Shown here piece by piece: positions 38,138-51,642 of a stretch of 64,000 nucleotides of DNA. The notes beneath the pieces are model-generated. The model was not told where the DNA came from and did no database searches. It was given only the letters and a program-made list of their open reading frames with translations. Source of the stretch: Micropterix aruncella (lineage: Eukaryota; Arthropoda; Insecta; Lepidoptera; Micropterigidae); contig CALYMY010000056.1 of the NCBI GenBank assembly GCA_944548615.1, positions 1 to 64,000 of the forward strand, given 5' to 3'. How positions within the stretch are numbered: the stretch's first letter is position 1; each line of letters starts with the position of its first letter. A program made the translations under genes and the position numbers.

Positions 38138-39104
38138 AGGAGTTCCCTCGTCGGGAGCCAACCCTGGGTGCAGCAGCCATGTCATGGTGGAACTTAGTAA
38201 TTGCCATCATAATGGAATGCCTATACCAAATTTCACGTCTCTACGGTTGACCGTTGAGGAGTTCCCTCGTCGGGAGCCAACCCTGGGTGCAGCAGCCATG
38301 TCATGGTGGAACTTAGTAATTGCCATCATAATGGAATGCCTATACCAAATTTCACGTCTCTACGGTTGACCGTTGAGGAGTTCCCTCGTCGGGAGCCAAC
38401 CCTGGGTGCAGCAGCGATGTCATGGTGGAACTTAGAAATTGCCGTCATAATGGAATGCCTATACCAAATTTCACGTCTCTACGGTTGACCGTTGAGGAGT
38501 TCCCTCGTCGGGAGCCAACCCTGGGTGCAGCAGCCATGTCATGGTGGAACTTAGTAATTGCCATCATAATGGAATGCCTATACCAAATTTCACGTCTCTA
38601 CGGTTGACCGTTGAGGAGTTCCCTCGTCGGGAGCCAACCCTGGGTGCAGCAGCCATGTCATGGTGGAACTTAGTAATTGCCATCATAATGGAATGCCTAT
38701 ACCAAATTTCACGTCTCTACGGTTGACCGTTGAGGAGTTCCCTCGTCGGGAGCCAACCCTGGGTGCAGCAGCCATGTCATGGTGGAACTTAGTAATTGCC
38801 ATCATAATGGAATGCCTATACCAAATTTCACGTCTCTACGGTTGACCGTTGAGGAGTTCCCTCGTCGGGAGCCAACCCTGGGTGCAGCAGCCATGTCATG
38901 GTGGAACTTAGTAATTGCCATCATAATGGAATGCCTATACCAAATTTCACGTCTCTACGGTTGACCGTTGAGAAGTTCCCTCGTCGGGAGCCAACCCTGG
39001 GTGCAGCAGCCATGTCATGGTGGAACTTAGTAATTGCCATCATAATGGAATGCCTATACCAAATTTCACGTCTCTACGGTTGACCGTTGAGGAGTTCCCT
39101 CGTC
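38138..39104 (+). repeat. Module C, U10: 8 x 119 bp + stub
   Basis: E at 3, K at 8. Confidence 0.95.
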
Positions 39105-39826
39105 CTTGTCACGTACCTCTTTCCGTAGGTTGTTTACTCCTTTTAATTCGTTTAACGCCTCGCGGGCAATATCTCTGGCTCTTTCCGGTATTTCTTCGAA
39201 ATTCCGAAACGGCACTTCTATTTCTGTGGTCTCCATATTGTCTCTTCTCGTTGATCAAAGGCACTGAAAATGAAAATGAAAAAGCACAGATTAAATAGTA
39301 TTGAAAAGTAATTAAAGAAGAAGAAGAAGACGAGATAAAAAGCAGAAGCAATGAAATGAAAAGCGTTCTAAAACCCTATCTTTTGACACCTCGCTTGTGT
39401 GTATATGATAAAATAAAGAATATAATATTTAATTTATTAAACGAAGCCGCGGGAAAAATACTAAAACTCCCTTGGCTCGGATCGCTACTATTGAAAACAA
39501 ACATCGTAAAATCGATAAATAAACTTTCGCAAGTATGACGAGGGCTGAAGTTACCATAGAAACAGAAATCGTTAAATCGATAAATATTCTATTGCGAGTC
39601 GGGCCACCGCCTGAGCTCGTTACTATGGAAACAAAACCGTTAAATCGATAAATCAATATACCTATACAGATATTAAATCGTCTATAATTCCGTTAATATT
39701 ACTCAGATTTGAAAATTAAAAGAAGCGTTAGATGCGCAAAGCAAAACTCTATTAGATAATAATAAACAGGGAGGACTATTGATGCCTTTTAGCGCAATAG
39801 CCCTCAAACGTCGGAAGCCAATTTAT
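39105..39826 (+). repeat. Module A, U11
   Basis: Complete 722 bp. Exon-like ORF 39066-39236 (minus); X-box-like sites 39550-39563 and 39619-39632. Confidence 0.95.
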
Positions 39827-41691
39827 TTCGAAAAATGTGATTTTTTCATAACAATTTCTATGTTCAAAATGAAAGTTTATATAAAAAAATTCAAAATGTC
39901 AAAATTTCGAAAATGCCATTTCGTAGAGATTTCAAAGGCCTTCGTTCTGTCCGAACACCGTAACGCGTTAGGTTTACTCTATCTCGATTTATTTCGAAAA
40001 ATGTGATTTTTTCATAATAATTTCCAAGTTCAAAATGAAAGTTTATATAAAAATTTTCAAAATATCAAAATTTCAAAAATGCCATTTTGTAGAGCTTAAG
40101 CGGGGTGTCGATCTCGCCAAAGACCGCAACGCGGTAGGTTTACTCTATCTCGATTTATTTCGAAAAATGTGATTTTTTCATAACAATTTCTATGTTCAAA
40201 ATGAAAGTTTATATAAAATTTTTCAAAATGTCAAAATTTCGAAAATGCCATTTTGTAGAGATTACCAAGGTCGTCGTTCTGTCCGAACGCCGTAACGCTA
40301 TAGGTTTACTCTATCACGATCTTTTTCGAAAAATGTGATTTTTTCATAACAATTTCTATGTTTAAAATGAAATTTTATATAAAATTTTTCAAAATGTCAA
40401 AATTTCGAAAATGCCATTTTGTAGAGATTACCAAGGCCGTCGTTCTGTCCGAACGCCGTAACGCTATAGGTTTACTCTATCACGATCTTTTTCGAAAAAT
40501 GTGATTTTTTCATAATAATTTCTATGTTTAAAATGAAATTTTATATAAAATTTTTCAAAATGTCAAAATTTCAAAAATGCCATTTTGTAGAGCTTAAGCG
40601 GGGTGTCGATCTAGCCAAAGACCGCAACGCGGTAGGTTTACTCTATCACGGTCTTTTTCGAAAAATGTCATTTATTCATAACAATTTCTATGTTCAAAAT
40701 GAAAGTTTATATAAAAAATTTCAAAATGTCAAAATTTCGAAAATGCCATTTCGTAGAGATTACCAAGGCCGTGGTTCTGTCCGAACGCCGTAACGCTATA
40801 GGTTTACTCTATCACGATCTTTTTCGAAAAATGTGATTTTTTCATTATAATTTCTATGTTTAAAATGAAATTTTATATAAAATTTTTCAAAATGTCAAAA
40901 TTTCAAAAATGCCATTTTGTAGAGCTTAAGCGGGGTGTCGATCTCGCCAAAGACCGCAACGCGGTAGGTTTACTCTATCTCGATTTATTTCGAAAAATGT
41001 GATTTTTTCATAACAATTTCTATGTTCAAAATGAAAGTTTATATAAAAAATTTCAAAATGTCAAAATTTCGAAAATGCCATTTTGTAGAGATTACCAAGG
41101 CCGTCGTTCTGTCCGAACGCCGTAACCCTATAGGTTTACTCTATCACGATCTTTTTCGAAAAATGTGATTTTTTCATAACAATTTCTATGTTTAAAATGA
41201 AATTTTATATAAAATTTTTCAAAATGTCAAAATTTCGAAAATGCCATTTTGTAGAGATTACCAAGGCCGTCGTTCTGTCCGAACGCCGTAACCCTATAGG
41301 TTTACTCTATCACGATCTTTTTCGAAAAATATGATTTTTTCATAATAATTTCTATGTTTAAAATGAAATTTTATATAAAATTTTTCAAAAAGTCAAAATT
41401 TCAAAAATGCCATTTTGTAGAGCTTAAGCGGGGTGTCGATCTCGCCAAAGACCGCAACGCGGTAGGTTTACTCTATCTCGTTCTTTTGTGAAAAATGTGA
41501 TTTTTTCATAACAATTTCTATGTTCAAAATGAAAGTTTATATAAAAAATTTCAAAATGTCAAAATTTCGAAAATGCCATTTCGTAGAGATTTCAAAGGCC
41601 TTCGTTATGCCCAAACACCGTAACGCGTTTTATTTACTCTATCACGGTCTTTTTCGAAAAATGACATTTATTCATAACAATTTCTATGTTC
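39827..41691 (+). repeat. Module B, U11: 11 x 166 bp + stub
   Basis: Reference order and length. Confidence 0.95.
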
Positions 41692-42658
41692 AGGAGTTCC
41701 CTCGTCGGGAGCCAACCCTGGGTGCAGCAGCCATGTCATGGTGGAACTTAGTAATTGCCATCATAATGGAATGCCTATACCAAATTTCACGTCTCTACGG
41801 TTGACCGTTGAGGAGTTCCCTCGTCGGGAGCCAACCCTGGGTGCAGCAGCCATGTCATGGTGGAACTTAGTAATTGCCATCATAATGGAATGCCTATACC
41901 AAATTTCACGTCTCTACGGTTGACCGTTGAGGAGTTCCCTCGTCGGGAGCCAACCCTGGGTGCAGCAGCGATGTCATGGTGGAACTTAGAAATTGCCGTC
42001 ATAATGGAATGCCTATACCAAATTTCACGTCTCTACGGTTGACCGTTGAGGAGTTCCCTCGTCGGGAGCCAACCCTGGGTGCAGCAGCCATGTCATGGTG
42101 GAACTTAGTAATTGCCATCATAATGGAATGCCTATACCAAATTTCACGTCTCTACGGTTGACCGTTGAGGAGTTCCCTCGTCGGGAGCCAACCCTGGGTG
42201 CAGCAGCCATGTCATGGTGGAACTTAGTAATTGCCATCATAATGGAATGCCTATACCAAATTTCACGTCTCTACGGTTGACCGTTGAGGAGTTCCCTCGT
42301 CGGGAGCCAACCCTGGGTGCAGCAGCCATGTCATGGTGGAACTTAGTAATTGCCATCATAATGGAATGCCTATACCAAATTTCACGTCTCTACGGTTGAC
42401 CGTTGAGGAGTTCCCTCGTCGGGAGCCAACCCTGGGTGCAGCAGCCATGTCATGGTGGAACTTAGTAATTGCCATCATAATGGAATGCCTATACCAAATT
42501 TCACGTCTCTACGGTTGACCGTTGAGAAGTTCCCTCGTCGGGAGCCAACCCTGGGTGCAGCAGCCATGTCATGGTGGAACTTAGTAATTGCCATCATAAT
42601 GGAATGCCTATACCAAATTTCACGTCTCTACGGTTGACCGTTGAGGAGTTCCCTCGTC
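41692..42658 (+). repeat. Module C, U11: 8 x 119 bp + stub
   Basis: E at 3, K at 8. Confidence 0.95.
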
Positions 42659-43380
42659 CTTGTCACGTACCTCTTTCCGTAGGTTGTTTACTCCTTTTAA
42701 TTCGTTTAACGCCTCGCGGGCAATATCTCTGGCTCTTTCCGGTATTTCTTCGAAATTCCGAAACGGCACTTCTATTTCTGTGGTCTCCATATTGTCTCTT
42801 CTCGTTGATCAAAGGCACTGAAAATGAAAATGAAAAAGCACAGATTAAATAGTATTGAAAAGTAATTAAAGAAGAAGAAGAAGACGAGATAAAAAGCAGA
42901 AGCAATGAAATGAAAAGCGTTCTAAAACCCTATCTTTTGACACCTCGCTTGTGTGTATATGATAAAATAAAGAATATAATATTTAATTTATTAAACGAAG
43001 CCGCGGGAAAAATACTAAAACTCCCTTGGCTCGGATCGCTACTATTGAAAACAAACATCGTAAAATCGATAAATAAACTTTCGCAAGTATGACGAGGGCT
43101 GAAGTTACCATAGAAACAGAAATCGTTAAATCGATAAATATTCTATTGCGAGTCGGGCCACCGCCTGAGCTCGTTACTATGGAAACAAAACCGTTAAATC
43201 GATAAATCAATATACCTATACAGATATTAAATCGTCTATAATTCCGTTAATATTACTCAGATTTGAAAATTAAAAGAAGCGTTAGATGCGCAAAGCAAAA
43301 CTCTATTAGATAATAATAAACAGGGAGGACTATTGATGCCTTTTAGCGCAATAGCCCTCAAACGTCGGAAGCCAATTTAT
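42659..43380 (+). repeat. Module A, U12
   Basis: Complete 722 bp. Exon-like ORF 42620-42790 (minus); X-box-like sites 43104-43117 and 43173-43186. Confidence 0.95.
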
Positions 43381-44415
43381 TTCGAAAAATGTGATTTTTT
43401 CATAACAATTTCTATGTTCAAAATGAAAGTTTATATAAAAAAATTCAAAATGTCAAAATTTCGAAAATGCCATTTCGTAGAGATTTCAAAGGCCTTCGTT
43501 CTGTCCGAACACCGTAACGCGTTAGGTTTACTCTATCTCGATTTATTTCGAAAAATGTGATTTTTTCATAATAATTTCCAAGTTCAAAATGAAAGTTTAT
43601 ATAAAAATTTTCAAAATATCAAAATTTCAAAAATGCCATTTTGTAGAGCTTAAGCGGGGTGTCGATCTCGCCAAAGACCGCAACGCGGTAGGTTTACTCT
43701 ATCTCGATTTATTTCGAAAAATGTGATTTTTTCATAACAATTTCTATGTTCAAAATGAAAGTTTATATAAAAAATTTCAAAATGTCAAAATTTCGAAAAT
43801 GCCATTTTGTAGAGATTACCAAGGCCGTCGTTCTGTCCGAACGCCGTAACCCTATAGGTTTACTCTATCACGATCTTTTTCGAAAAATGTGATTTTTTCA
43901 TAACAATTTCTATGTTTAAAATGAAATTTTATATAAAATTTTTCAAAATGTCAAAATTTCGAAAATGCCATTTTGTAGAGATTACCAAGGCCGTCGTTCT
44001 GTCCGAACGCCGTAACCCTATAGGTTTACTCTATCACGATCTTTTTCGAAAAATATGATTTTTTCATAATAATTTCTATGTTTAAAATGAAATTTTATAT
44101 AAAATTTTTCAAAAAGTCAAAATTTCAAAAATGCCATTTTGTAGAGCTTAAGCGGGGTGTCGATCTCGCCAAAGACCGCAACGCGGTAGGTTTACTCTAT
44201 CTCGTTCTTTTGTGAAAAATGTGATTTTTTCATAACAATTTCTATGTTCAAAATGAAAGTTTATATAAAAAATTTCAAAATGTCAAAATTTCGAAAATGC
44301 CATTTCGTAGAGATTTCAAAGGCCTTCGTTATGCCCAAACACCGTAACGCGTTTTATTTACTCTATCACGGTCTTTTTCGAAAAATGACATTTATTCATA
44401 ACAATTTCTATGTTC
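43381..44415 (+). repeat. Module B, U12: 6 x 166 bp + stub (one pentamer)
   Basis: 830 bp shorter than the reference. Monomers 1-2 are followed directly by monomer 8 (CCCTATA type), leaving T G P P G plus T'. This is the deletion counterpart of the U4/U8 gain and makes U12 the shortest unit. Confidence 0.95.
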
Positions 44416-45382
44416 AGGAGTTCCCTCGTCGGGAGCCAACCCTGGGTGCAGCAGCCATGTCATGGTGGAACTTAGTAATTGCCATCATAATGGAATGCCT
44501 ATACCAAATTTCACGTCTCTACGGTTGACCGTTGAGGAGTTCCCTCGTCGGGAGCCAACCCTGGGTGCAGCAGCCATGTCATGGTGGAACTTAGTAATTG
44601 CCATCATAATGGAATGCCTATACCAAATTTCACGTCTCTACGGTTGACCGTTGAGGAGTTCCCTCGTCGGGAGCCAACCCTGGGTGCAGCAGCGATGTCA
44701 TGGTGGAACTTAGAAATTGCCGTCATAATGGAATGCCTATACCAAATTTCACGTCTCTACGGTTGACCGTTGAGGAGTTCCCTCGTCGGGAGCCAACCCT
44801 GGGTGCAGCAGCCATGTCATGGTGGAACTTAGTAATTGCCATCATAATGGAATGCCTATACCAAATTTCACGTCTCTACGGTTGACCGTTGAGGAGTTCC
44901 CTCGTCGGGAGCCAACCCTGGGTGCAGCAGCCATGTCATGGTGGAACTTAGTAATTGCCATCATAATGGAATGCCTATACCAAATTTCACGTCTCTACGG
45001 TTGACCGTTGAGGAGTTCCCTCGTCGGGAGCCAACCCTGGGTGCAGCAGCCATGTCATGGTGGAACTTAGTAATTGCCATCATAATGGAATGCCTATACC
45101 AAATTTCACGTCTCTACGGTTGACCGTTGAGGAGTTCCCTCGTCGGGAGCCAACCCTGGGTGCAGCAGCCATGTCATGGTGGAACTTAGTAATTGCCATC
45201 ATAATGGAATGCCTATACCAAATTTCACGTCTCTACGGTTGACCGTTGAGAAGTTCCCTCGTCGGGAGCCAACCCTGGGTGCAGCAGCCATGTCATGGTG
45301 GAACTTAGTAATTGCCATCATAATGGAATGCCTATACCAAATTTCACGTCTCTACGGTTGACCGTTGAGGAGTTCCCTCGTC
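44416..45382 (+). repeat. Module C, U12: 8 x 119 bp + stub
   Basis: E at 3, K at 8. Confidence 0.95.
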
Positions 45383-46104
45383 CTTGTCACGTACCTCTTT
45401 CCGTAGGTTGTTTACTCCTTTTAATTCGTTTAACGCCTCGCGGGCAATATCTCTGGCTCTTTCCGGTATTTCTTCGAAATTCCGAAACGGCACTTCTATT
45501 TCTGTGGTCTCCATATTGTCTCTTCTCGTTGATCAAAGGCACTGAAAATGAAAATGAAAAAGCACAGATTAAATAGTATTGAAAAGTAATTAAAGAAGAA
45601 GAAGAAGACGAGATAAAAAGCAGAAGCAATGAAATGAAAAGCGTTCTAAAACCCTATCTTTTGACACCTCGCTTGTGTGTATATGATAAAATAAAGAATA
45701 TAATATTTAATTTATTAAACGAAGCCGCGGGAAAAATACTAAAACTCCCTTGGCTCGGATCGCTACTATTGAAAACAAACATCGTAAAATCGATAAATAA
45801 ACTTTCGCAAGTATGACGAGGGCTGAAGTTACCATAGAAACAGAAATCGTTAAATCGATAAATATTCTATTGCGAGTCGGGCCACCGCCTGAGCTCGTTA
45901 CTATGGAAACAAAACCGTTAAATCGATAAATCAATATACCTATACAGATATTAAATCGTCTATAATTCCGTTAATATTACTCAGATTTGAAAATTAAAAG
46001 AAGCGTTAGATGCGCAAAGCAAAACTCTATTAGATAATAATAAACAGGGAGGACTATTGATGCCTTTTAGCGCAATAGCCCTCAAACGTCGGAAGCCAAT
46101 TTAT
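45383..46104 (+). repeat. Module A, U13
   Basis: Complete 722 bp. Exon-like ORF 45344-45514 (minus); X-box-like sites 45828-45841 and 45897-45910. Confidence 0.95.
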
Positions 46105-47969
46105 TTCGAAAAATGTGATTTTTTCATAACAATTTCTATGTTCAAAATGAAAGTTTATATAAAAAAATTCAAAATGTCAAAATTTCGAAAATGCCATTTC
46201 GTAGAGATTTCAAAGGCCTTCGTTCTGTCCGAACACCGTAACGCGTTAGGTTTACTCTATCTCGATTTATTTCGAAAAATGTGATTTTTTCATAATAATT
46301 TCCAAGTTCAAAATGAAAGTTTATATAAAAATTTTCAAAATATCAAAATTTCAAAAATGCCATTTTGTAGAGCTTAAGCGGGGTGTCGATCTCGCCAAAG
46401 ACCGCAACGCGGTAGGTTTACTCTATCTCGATTTATTTCGAAAAATGTGATTTTTTCATAACAATTTCTATGTTCAAAATGAAAGTTTATATAAAATTTT
46501 TCAAAATGTCAAAATTTCGAAAATGCCATTTTGTAGAGATTACCAAGGTCGTCGTTCTGTCCGAACGCCGTAACGCTATAGGTTTACTCTATCACGATCT
46601 TTTTCGAAAAATGTGATTTTTTCATAACAATTTCTATGTTTAAAATGAAATTTTATATAAAATTTTTCAAAATGTCAAAATTTCGAAAATGCCATTTTGT
46701 AGAGATTACCAAGGCCGTCGTTCTGTCCGAACGCCGTAACGCTATAGGTTTACTATATCACGATCTTTTTCGAAAAATGTGATTTTTTCATAATAATTTC
46801 TATGTTTAAAATGAAATTTTATATAAAATTTTTCAAAATGTCAAAATTTCAAAAATGCCATTTTGTAGAGCTTAAGCGGGGTGTCGATCTAGCCAAAGAC
46901 CGCAACGCGGTAGGTTTACTCTATCACGGTCTTTTTCGAAAAATGTCATTTATTCATAACAATTTCTATGTTCAAAATGAAAGTTTATATAAAAAATTTC
47001 AAAATGTCAAAATTTCGAAAATGCCATTTCGTAGAGATTACCAAGGCCGTGGTTCTGTCCGAACGCCGTAACGCTATAGGTTTACTCTATCACGATCTTT
47101 TTCGAAAAATGTGATTTTTTCATTATAATTTCTATGTTTAAAATGAAATTTTATATAAAATTTTTCAAAATGTCAAAATTTCAAAAATGCCATTTTGTAG
47201 AGCTTAAGCGGGGTGTCGATCTCGCCAAAGACCGCAACGCGGTAGGTTTACTCTATCTCGATTTATTTCGAAAAATGTGATTTTTTCATAACAATTTCTA
47301 TGTTCAAAATGAAAGTTTATATAAAAAATTTCAAAATGTCAAAATTTCGAAAATGCCATTTTGTAGAGATTACCAAGGCCGTCGTTCTGTCCGAACGCCG
47401 TAACCCTATAGGTTTACTCTATCACGATCTTTTTCGAAAAATGTGATTTTTTCATAACAATTTCTATGTTTAAAATGAAATTTTATATAAAATTTTTCAA
47501 AATGTCAAAATTTCGAAAATGCCATTTTGTAGAGATTACCAAGGCCGTCGTTCTGTCCGAACGCCGTAACCCTATAGGTTTACTCTATCACGATCTTTTT
47601 CGAAAAATATGATTTTTTCATAATAATTTCTATGTTTAAAATGAAATTTTATATAAAATTTTTCAAAAAGTCAAAATTTCAAAAATGCCATTTTGTAGAG
47701 CTTAAGCGGGGTGTCGATCTCGCCAAAGACCGCAACGCGGTAGGTTTACTCTATCTCGTTCTTTTGTGAAAAATGTGATTTTTTCATAACAATTTCTATG
47801 TTCAAAATGAAAGTTTATATAAAAAATTTCAAAATGTCAAAATTTCGAAAATGCCATTTCGTAGAGATTTCAAAGGCCTTCGTTATGCCCAAACACCGTA
47901 ACGCGTTTTATTTACTCTATCACGGTCTTTTTCGAAAAATGACATTTATTCATAACAATTTCTATGTTC
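46105..47969 (+). repeat. Module B, U13: 11 x 166 bp + stub
   Basis: Reference order. Private C-to-A change at 46755 (TACTCTAT to TACTATAT). Confidence 0.95.
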
Positions 47970-49055
47970 AGGAGTTCCCTCGTCGGGAGCCAACCCTGGG
48001 TGCAGCAGCCATGTCATGGTGGAACTTAGTAATTGCCATCATAATGGAATGCCTATACCAAATTTCACGTCTCTACGGTTGACCGTTGAGGAGTTCCCTC
48101 GTCGGGAGCCAACCCTGGGTGCAGCAGCCATGTCATGGTGGAACTTAGTAATTGCCATCATAATGGAATGCCTATACCAAATTTCACGTCTCTACGGTTG
48201 ACCGTTGAGGAGTTCCCTCGTCGGGAGCCAACCCTGGGTGCAGCAGCGATGTCATGGTGGAACTTAGAAATTGCCGTCATAATGGAATGCCTATACCAAA
48301 TTTCACGTCTCTACGGTTGACCGTTGAGGAGTTCCCTCGTCGGGAGCCAACCCTGGGTGCAGCAGCCATGTCATGGTGGAACTTAGTAATTGCCATCATA
48401 ATGGAATGCCTATACCAAATTTCACGTCTCTACGGTTGACCGTTGAGGAGTTCCCTCGTCGGGAGCCAACCCTGGGTGCAGCAGCCATGTCATGGTGGAA
48501 CTTAGTAATTGCCATCATAATGGAATGCCTATACCAAATTTCACGTCTCTACGGTTGACCGTTGAGGAGTTCCCTCGTCGGGAGCCAACCCTGGGTGCAG
48601 CAGCCATGTCATGGTGGAACTTAGTAATTGCCATCATAATGGAATGCCTATACCAAATTTCACGTCTCTACGGTTGACCGTTGAGGAGTTCCCTCGTCGG
48701 GAGCCAACCCTGGGTGCAGCAGCCATGTCATGGTGGAACTTAGTAATTGCCATCATAATGGAATGCCTATACCAAATTTCACGTCTCTACGGTTGACCGT
48801 TGAGGAGTTCCCTCGTCGGGAGCCAACCCTGGGTGCAGCAGCGATGTCATGGTGGAACTTAGAAATTGCCGTCATAATGGAATGCCTATACCAAATTTCA
48901 CGTCTCTACGGTTGACCGTTGAGGAGTTCCCTCGTCGGGAGCCAACCCTGGGTGCAGCAGCCATGTCATGGTGGAACTTAGTAATTGCCATCATAATGGA
49001 ATGCCTATACCAAATTTCACGTCTCTACGGTTGACCGTTGAGGAGTTCCCTCGTC
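47970..49055 (+). repeat. Module C, U13: 9 x 119 bp + stub, no K copy
   Basis: E at 3 and 8. It is the only complete C array without the terminal K marker. Copy 9 runs straight into the stub, so the right-hand end was replaced or deleted. Confidence 0.95.
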
Positions 49056-49777
49056 CTTGTCACGTACCTCTTTCCGTAGGTTGTTTACTCCTTTTAATTC
49101 GTTTAACGCCTCGCGGGCAATATCTCTGGCTCTTTCCGGTATTTCTTCGAAATTCCGAAACGGCACTTCTATTTCTGTGGTCTCCATATTGTCTCTTCTC
49201 GTTGATCAAAGGCACTGAAAATGAAAATGAAAAAGCACAGATTAAATAGTATTGAAAAGTAATTAAAGAAGAAGAAGAAGACGAGATAAAAAGCAGAAGC
49301 AATGAAATGAAAAGCGTTCTAAAACCCTATCTTTTGACACCTCGCTTGTGTGTATATGATAAAATAAAGAATATAATATTTAATTTATTAAACGAAGCCG
49401 CGGGAAAAATACTAAAACTCCCTTGGCTCGGATCGCTACTATTGAAAACAAACATCGTAAAATCGATAAATAAACTTTCGCAAGTATGACGAGGGCTGAA
49501 GTTACCATAGAAACAGAAATCGTTAAATCGATAAATATTCTATTGCGAGTCGGGCCACCGCCTGAGCTCGTTACTATGGAAACAAAACCGTTAAATCGAT
49601 AAATCAATATACCTATACAGATATTAAATCGTCTATAATTCCGTTAATATTACTCAGATTTGAAAATTAAAAGAAGCGTTAGATGCGCAAAGCAAAACTC
49701 TATTAGATAATAATAAACAGGGAGGACTATTGATGCCTTTTAGCGCAATAGCCCTCAAACGTCGGAAGCCAATTTAT
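49056..49777 (+). repeat. Module A, U14
   Basis: Complete 722 bp. Exon-like ORF 49017-49187 (minus); X-box-like sites 49501-49514 and 49570-49583. Confidence 0.95.
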
Positions 49778-51642
49778 TTCGAAAAATGTGATTTTTTCAT
49801 AACAATTTCTATGTTCAAAATGAAAGTTTATATAAAAAAATTCAAAATGTCAAAATTTCGAAAATGCCATTTCGTAGAGATTTCAAAGGCCTTCGTTCTG
49901 TCCGAACACCGTAACGCGTTAGGTTTACTCTATCTCGATTTATTTCGAAAAATGTGATTTTTTCATAATAATTTCCAAGTTCAAAATGAAAGTTTATATA
50001 AAAATTTTCAAAATATCAAAATTTCAAAAATGCCATTTTGTAGAGCTTAAGCGGGGTGTCGATCTCGCCAAAGACCGCAACGCGGTAGGTTTAACTCTAT
50101 CTCGATTTATTTCGAAAAATGTGATTTTTTCATAACAATTTCTATGTTCAAAATGAAAGTTTATATAAAATTTTTCAAAATGTCAAAATTTCGAAAATGC
50201 CATTTTGTAGAGATTACCAAGGTCGTCGTTCTGTCCGAACGCCGTAACGCTATAGGTTTACTCTATCACGATCTTTTTCGAAAAATGTGATTTTTTCATA
50301 ACAATTTCTATGTTTAAAATGAAATTTTATATAAAATTTTTCAAAATGTCAAAATTTCGAAAATGCCATTTTGTAGAGATTACCAAGGCCGTCGTTCTGT
50401 CCGAACGCCGTAACGCTATAGGTTTACTCTATCACGATCTTTTTCGAAAAATGTGATTTTTTCATAATAATTTCTATGTTTAAAATGAAATTTTATATAA
50501 AATTTTTCAAAATGTCAAAATTTCAAAAATGCCATTTTGTAGAGCTTAAGCGGGGTGTCGATCTAGCCAAAGACCGCAACGCGGTAGGTTTACTCTATCA
50601 CGGTCTTTTTCGAAAAATGTCATTTATTCATAACAATTTCTATGTTCAAAATGAAAGTTTATATAAAAAATTTCAAAATGTCAAAATTTCGAAAATGCCA
50701 TTTCGTAGAGATTACCAAGGCCGTGGTTCTGTCCGAACGCCGTAACGCTATAGGTTTACTCTATCACGATCTTTTTCGAAAAATGTGATTTTTTCATTAT
50801 AATTTCTATGTTTAAAATGAAATTTTATATAAAATTTTTCAAAATGTCAAAATTTCAAAAATGCCATTTTGTAGAGCTTAAGCGGGGTGTCGATCTCGCC
50901 AAAGACCGCAACGCGGTAGGTTTACTCTATCTCGATTTATTTCGAAAAATGTGATTTTTTCATAACAATTTCTATGTTCAAAATGAAAGTTTATATAAAA
51001 AATTTCAAAATGTCAAAATTTCGAAAATGCCATTTTGTAGAGATTACCAAGGCCGTCGTTCTGTCCGAACGCCGTAACCCTATAGGTTTACTCTATCACG
51101 ATCTTTTCGAAAAATGTGATTTTTTCATAACAATTTCTATGTTTAAAATGAAATTTTATATAAAATTTTTCAAAATGTCAAAATTTCGAAAATGCCATTT
51201 TGTAGAGATTACCAAGGCCGTCGTTCTGTCCGAACGCCGTAACCCTATAGGTTTACTCTATCACGATCTTTTTCGAAAAATATGATTTTTTCATAATAAT
51301 TTCTATGTTTAAAATGAAATTTTATATAAAATTTTTCAAAAAGTCAAAATTTCAAAAATGCCATTTTGTAGAGCTTAAGCGGGGTGTCGATCTCGCCAAA
51401 GACCGCAACGCGGTAGGTTTACTCTATCTCGTTCTTTTGTGAAAAATGTGATTTTTTCATAACAATTTCTATGTTCAAAATGAAAGTTTATATAAAAAAT
51501 TTCAAAATGTCAAAATTTCGAAAATGCCATTTCGTAGAGATTTCAAAGGCCTTCGTTATGCCCAAACACCGTAACGCGTTTTATTTACTCTATCACGGTC
51601 TTTTTCGAAAAATGACATTTATTCATAACAATTTCTATGTTC
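49778..51642 (+). repeat. Module B, U14: 11 x 166 bp + stub, +1/-1 indels
   Basis: One A is inserted near 50093 (GGTTTAACTC for GGTTTACTC) and one T is lost in the T-run near 51104-51107, so total length is unchanged. The loss joins two frames into a 103-codon open frame (50974-51285). It sits in satellite and is unlikely to be coding. Confidence 0.94.

Larger units (their letters stand above)
22678..39104 (+). repeat. Four-unit super-repeat, copy 2 (U7-U10)
   Basis: Counterpart of U3-U6. Observed length is 16,427 bp. Adding back the one B monomer lost in U7 gives 16,593 bp, the same restored length as copy 1. The offset between copies is 16,095 bp up to module B of U5/U9 and 16,427 bp after it, which the two-monomer loss in U5 fully explains. 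Confidence 0.85.
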
